From Candidatus Woesearchaeota archaeon (GTDB lineage: Archaea; Nanobdellota; Nanobdellia; Woesearchaeales; GW2011-AR4), in contig JACPMS010000010.1 of NCBI GenBank assembly GCA_016185875.1, forward strand, positions 1 to 6,082: a stretch of DNA of 6,082 nt, in the 5' to 3' direction. The notes beneath the pieces were generated by a model, which was not told the DNA's origin, did no database searches, and saw only the letters and a list, made by a program, of their open reading frames with translations. This document shows, piece by piece, positions 5,334 to 6,082 of this stretch. How positions within the stretch are numbered: the first letter of the stretch is position 1; each line of letters opens with the position of its first letter. The position numbers and the translations under genes were made by a program.

Positions 5334-5490
5334 ATTGGCCCACGACAAGGACAAGCTGAGCGCTTTGGGAGATGTCTGCTTAAGGGAAGGATTGCTTGCA
5401 ACTGCATTAAAGTCGTACCAGCAGGCTGGCAATGACATGATGGTGCAGTTCATAAGGGAAAACTTCGGCAACAAGCTTTCAAGCTACTAA
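5254..5490 (+). pseudogene. Helical-repeat protein, C-terminal part in the shifted frame
   Basis: This frame continues the same repeat family: HKLVEIGDKCLKERQIGYAAKAYELA, then DKLSALGDVCLREGLLATALKSYQQA, with landmark glycines again 29 residues apart (codons at 5281 and 5368), ending in a helical cap FIRENFGNKLSSY. The only candidate start (TTG at 5254) has no ribosome binding site and lies inside the upstream coding frame, so this is the rest of the 4800 gene rather than a separate gene. The frame has a stop at 5245-5247, so the join must lie between there and 5333; repeat phase puts it around 5259-5263. Codon style matches the upstream part, so the two were one gene recently. Confidence 0.7.
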
Positions 5491-5537
5491 ATTTTAGTCA
5501 ATTTAAATTTTGATTAGATAAAAGAATAAAAAGCAAA

Positions 5538-6005
5538 ATGGCAAAAACCTTAAACAATGACGTTTTTGACAGCATCCACCACTCCATTGACACGTTGCAC
5601 AGCCTTCAGAACTGCCGCGACGTTTTTGTAATGGACAGGGAGGATGTTGACAAGAGATTTTTTGAGGAAATCAGCAAATGCGAGGCATTAATAAAGCAGT
5701 TTGAAAGCATTTTTCTGGAAAATGTCATGGAAGACTCAAGGGCAATTTCCAATGCAGCAGTCATCAACACAGACAATTCCAGCAGGGCTGAAGAGTTAAT
5801 AGAAAGGATAAACAATCTTATCGGAGACTTCAACAGGATGGAAACAGAGCATATAGCAAGGTCTGAAACTTTAAGAGGCATTGCAAACCAATTCAGGAGC
5901 CAGCTTGCAGCCATAAGAAAGAATATGGAAGCCAGAATAATGCTGCAGCAAAAACACAAAAAAGCGCTAGATTCAGCTGTTATAGGGCTAAAAAATGCAA
6001 ATTAA
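5538..6005 (+). CDS. Uncharacterised 155-residue alpha-helical, probably coiled-coil protein
   Basis: I do not recognise a family. It begins MAKTLNNDVFDSIHHSIDTL and is almost entirely predicted helix, without membrane segments. One helical stretch runs to about residue 72, and a polar break (SNAAVINTDNSS, about 70-82) separates it from a longer amphipathic stretch with heptad-like Leu/Ile spacing (ELIERINNLIGDFNRM ... LRGIANQFRSQLAAIRKN). It contains no Pro, and its single Trp-free, charged composition suits a coiled coil. No clear ribosome binding site precedes it. A TATA-like ATTTAAATTT (5501-5510) about 33 nt upstream would give a very short leader, so it may have its own promoter. Codon style matches ftsZ and the helical-repeat gene. 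A structural or partner role beside division genes is possible but unsupported. Confidence 0.75.
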   Translation: MAKTLNNDVFDSIHHSIDTLHSLQNCRDVFVMDREDVDKRFFEEISKCEALIKQFESIFLENVMEDSRAISNAAVINTDNSSRAEELIERINNLIGDFNRMETEHIARSETLRGIANQFRSQLAAIRKNMEARIMLQQKHKKALDSAVIGLKNAN

Positions 6006-6008
6006 AGT

Positions 6009-6017
6009 TTTATATAA
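6009..6017 (+). promoter_or_regulatory. TATA box for the gene starting at 6057
   Basis: TTTATATAA is centred about 44 nt before the ATG at 6057 and immediately follows the stop of the preceding gene. It predicts a start near 6038 and a leader of about 19 nt that includes the GAGG at 6045-6048. Confidence 0.5.
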
Positions 6018-6056
6018 TTCAAATGAAGCCAGAATAAATTTAAAGAGGCAATAAAA

Positions 6057-6082
6057 ATGGAACAGCAGCTTGATGCTTTCAC
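6057..6082 (+). CDS. Start of a further gene (cut by the window end)
   Basis: ATG at 6057 opens a frame reading MEQQLDAF up to the right edge. It is preceded by GAGG (6045-6048) at a spacing of 8 nt and by a TATA box at 6009-6017, so it has both a promoter and a plausible ribosome binding site. Too few residues are present to name a product. Confidence 0.55.

Noticed and set aside
5145..5959. Open frames of 109 and 117 residues on the minus strand
   Set aside because: They are antisense to the helical-repeat and coiled-coil genes, have shadow-like Ser/Leu-rich composition, and lack start signals.
5928..6037. 13-nt direct repeat GAAGCCAGAATAA at 5928-5940 and 6025-6037
   Set aside because: A single short match with no third copy and no structure. 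The second copy gives only a four-codon frame (MKPE) before the next gene, not convincing as a regulatory leader peptide.
1..6082. tRNA, rRNA, CRISPR array, insertion sequence or recombinase gene
   Set aside because: Read through on both strands, no cloverleaf, regularly spaced repeats, terminal inverted repeats or transposase/integrase motifs were seen.

Overview
The window looks like part of a low-GC archaeal genome, and I would guess a small-genome (DPANN-type) lineage. The visible evidence is an archaeal FtsZ2-like cell division protein, Shine-Dalgarno sites of the GAGGTGA/GGTGA type, AT-rich TATA boxes 26-27 nt upstream of start codons (the geometry of archaeal leaderless mRNAs), and a compact hicBA toxin-antitoxin pair. 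The phylum-level guess is inference from gene style; there is no rRNA or ribosomal protein here to confirm it.

Layout. At the left edge is the C-terminal half of a major facilitator transporter (2-1015, +) with an unusually long charged tail. Convergent with it is an unrecognised 244-residue protein (1033-1767, -). A divergent promoter region follows, then a small protein with two four-cysteine zinc ribbons (1897-2235, +), then leaderless hicB-hicA (2276-2711, +), then an unrecognised 159-residue protein facing back (2744-3223, -). After about 240 nt of AT-rich non-coding DNA comes a rightward cluster: ftsZ (3467-4546), a 66-residue protein of unknown function (4583-4783), a 29-residue helical-repeat protein broken by a frameshift (4800-5490), a coiled-coil-like protein (5538-6005), and the first codons of another gene (6057 onward).

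The window is a mosaic. The transporter, ftsZ, helical-repeat and coiled-coil genes share a codon style: arginine almost only AGA/AGG, glutamine mostly CAG. The 244- and 159-residue genes use many CGN arginine codons, and the 66-residue gene uses only CAA for glutamine, so these look like later arrivals. The 3' end of the zinc-ribbon gene is duplicated on the far side of hicBA: a perfect 25-nt match plus an 11-nt match form a direct repeat bracketing the toxin-antitoxin pair. This is the clearest trace of an insertion or duplication event here.

The most informative anomalies are that bracketing repeat, and the frameshift in the helical-repeat gene. There, exactly 62 missing nucleotides would restore both the reading frame and the 29-residue repeat phase. 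I do not see a complete, recognisable new multi-gene system. The best candidates for unknown biology are the two leaderless orphan genes beside hicBA and the small proteins downstream of ftsZ.
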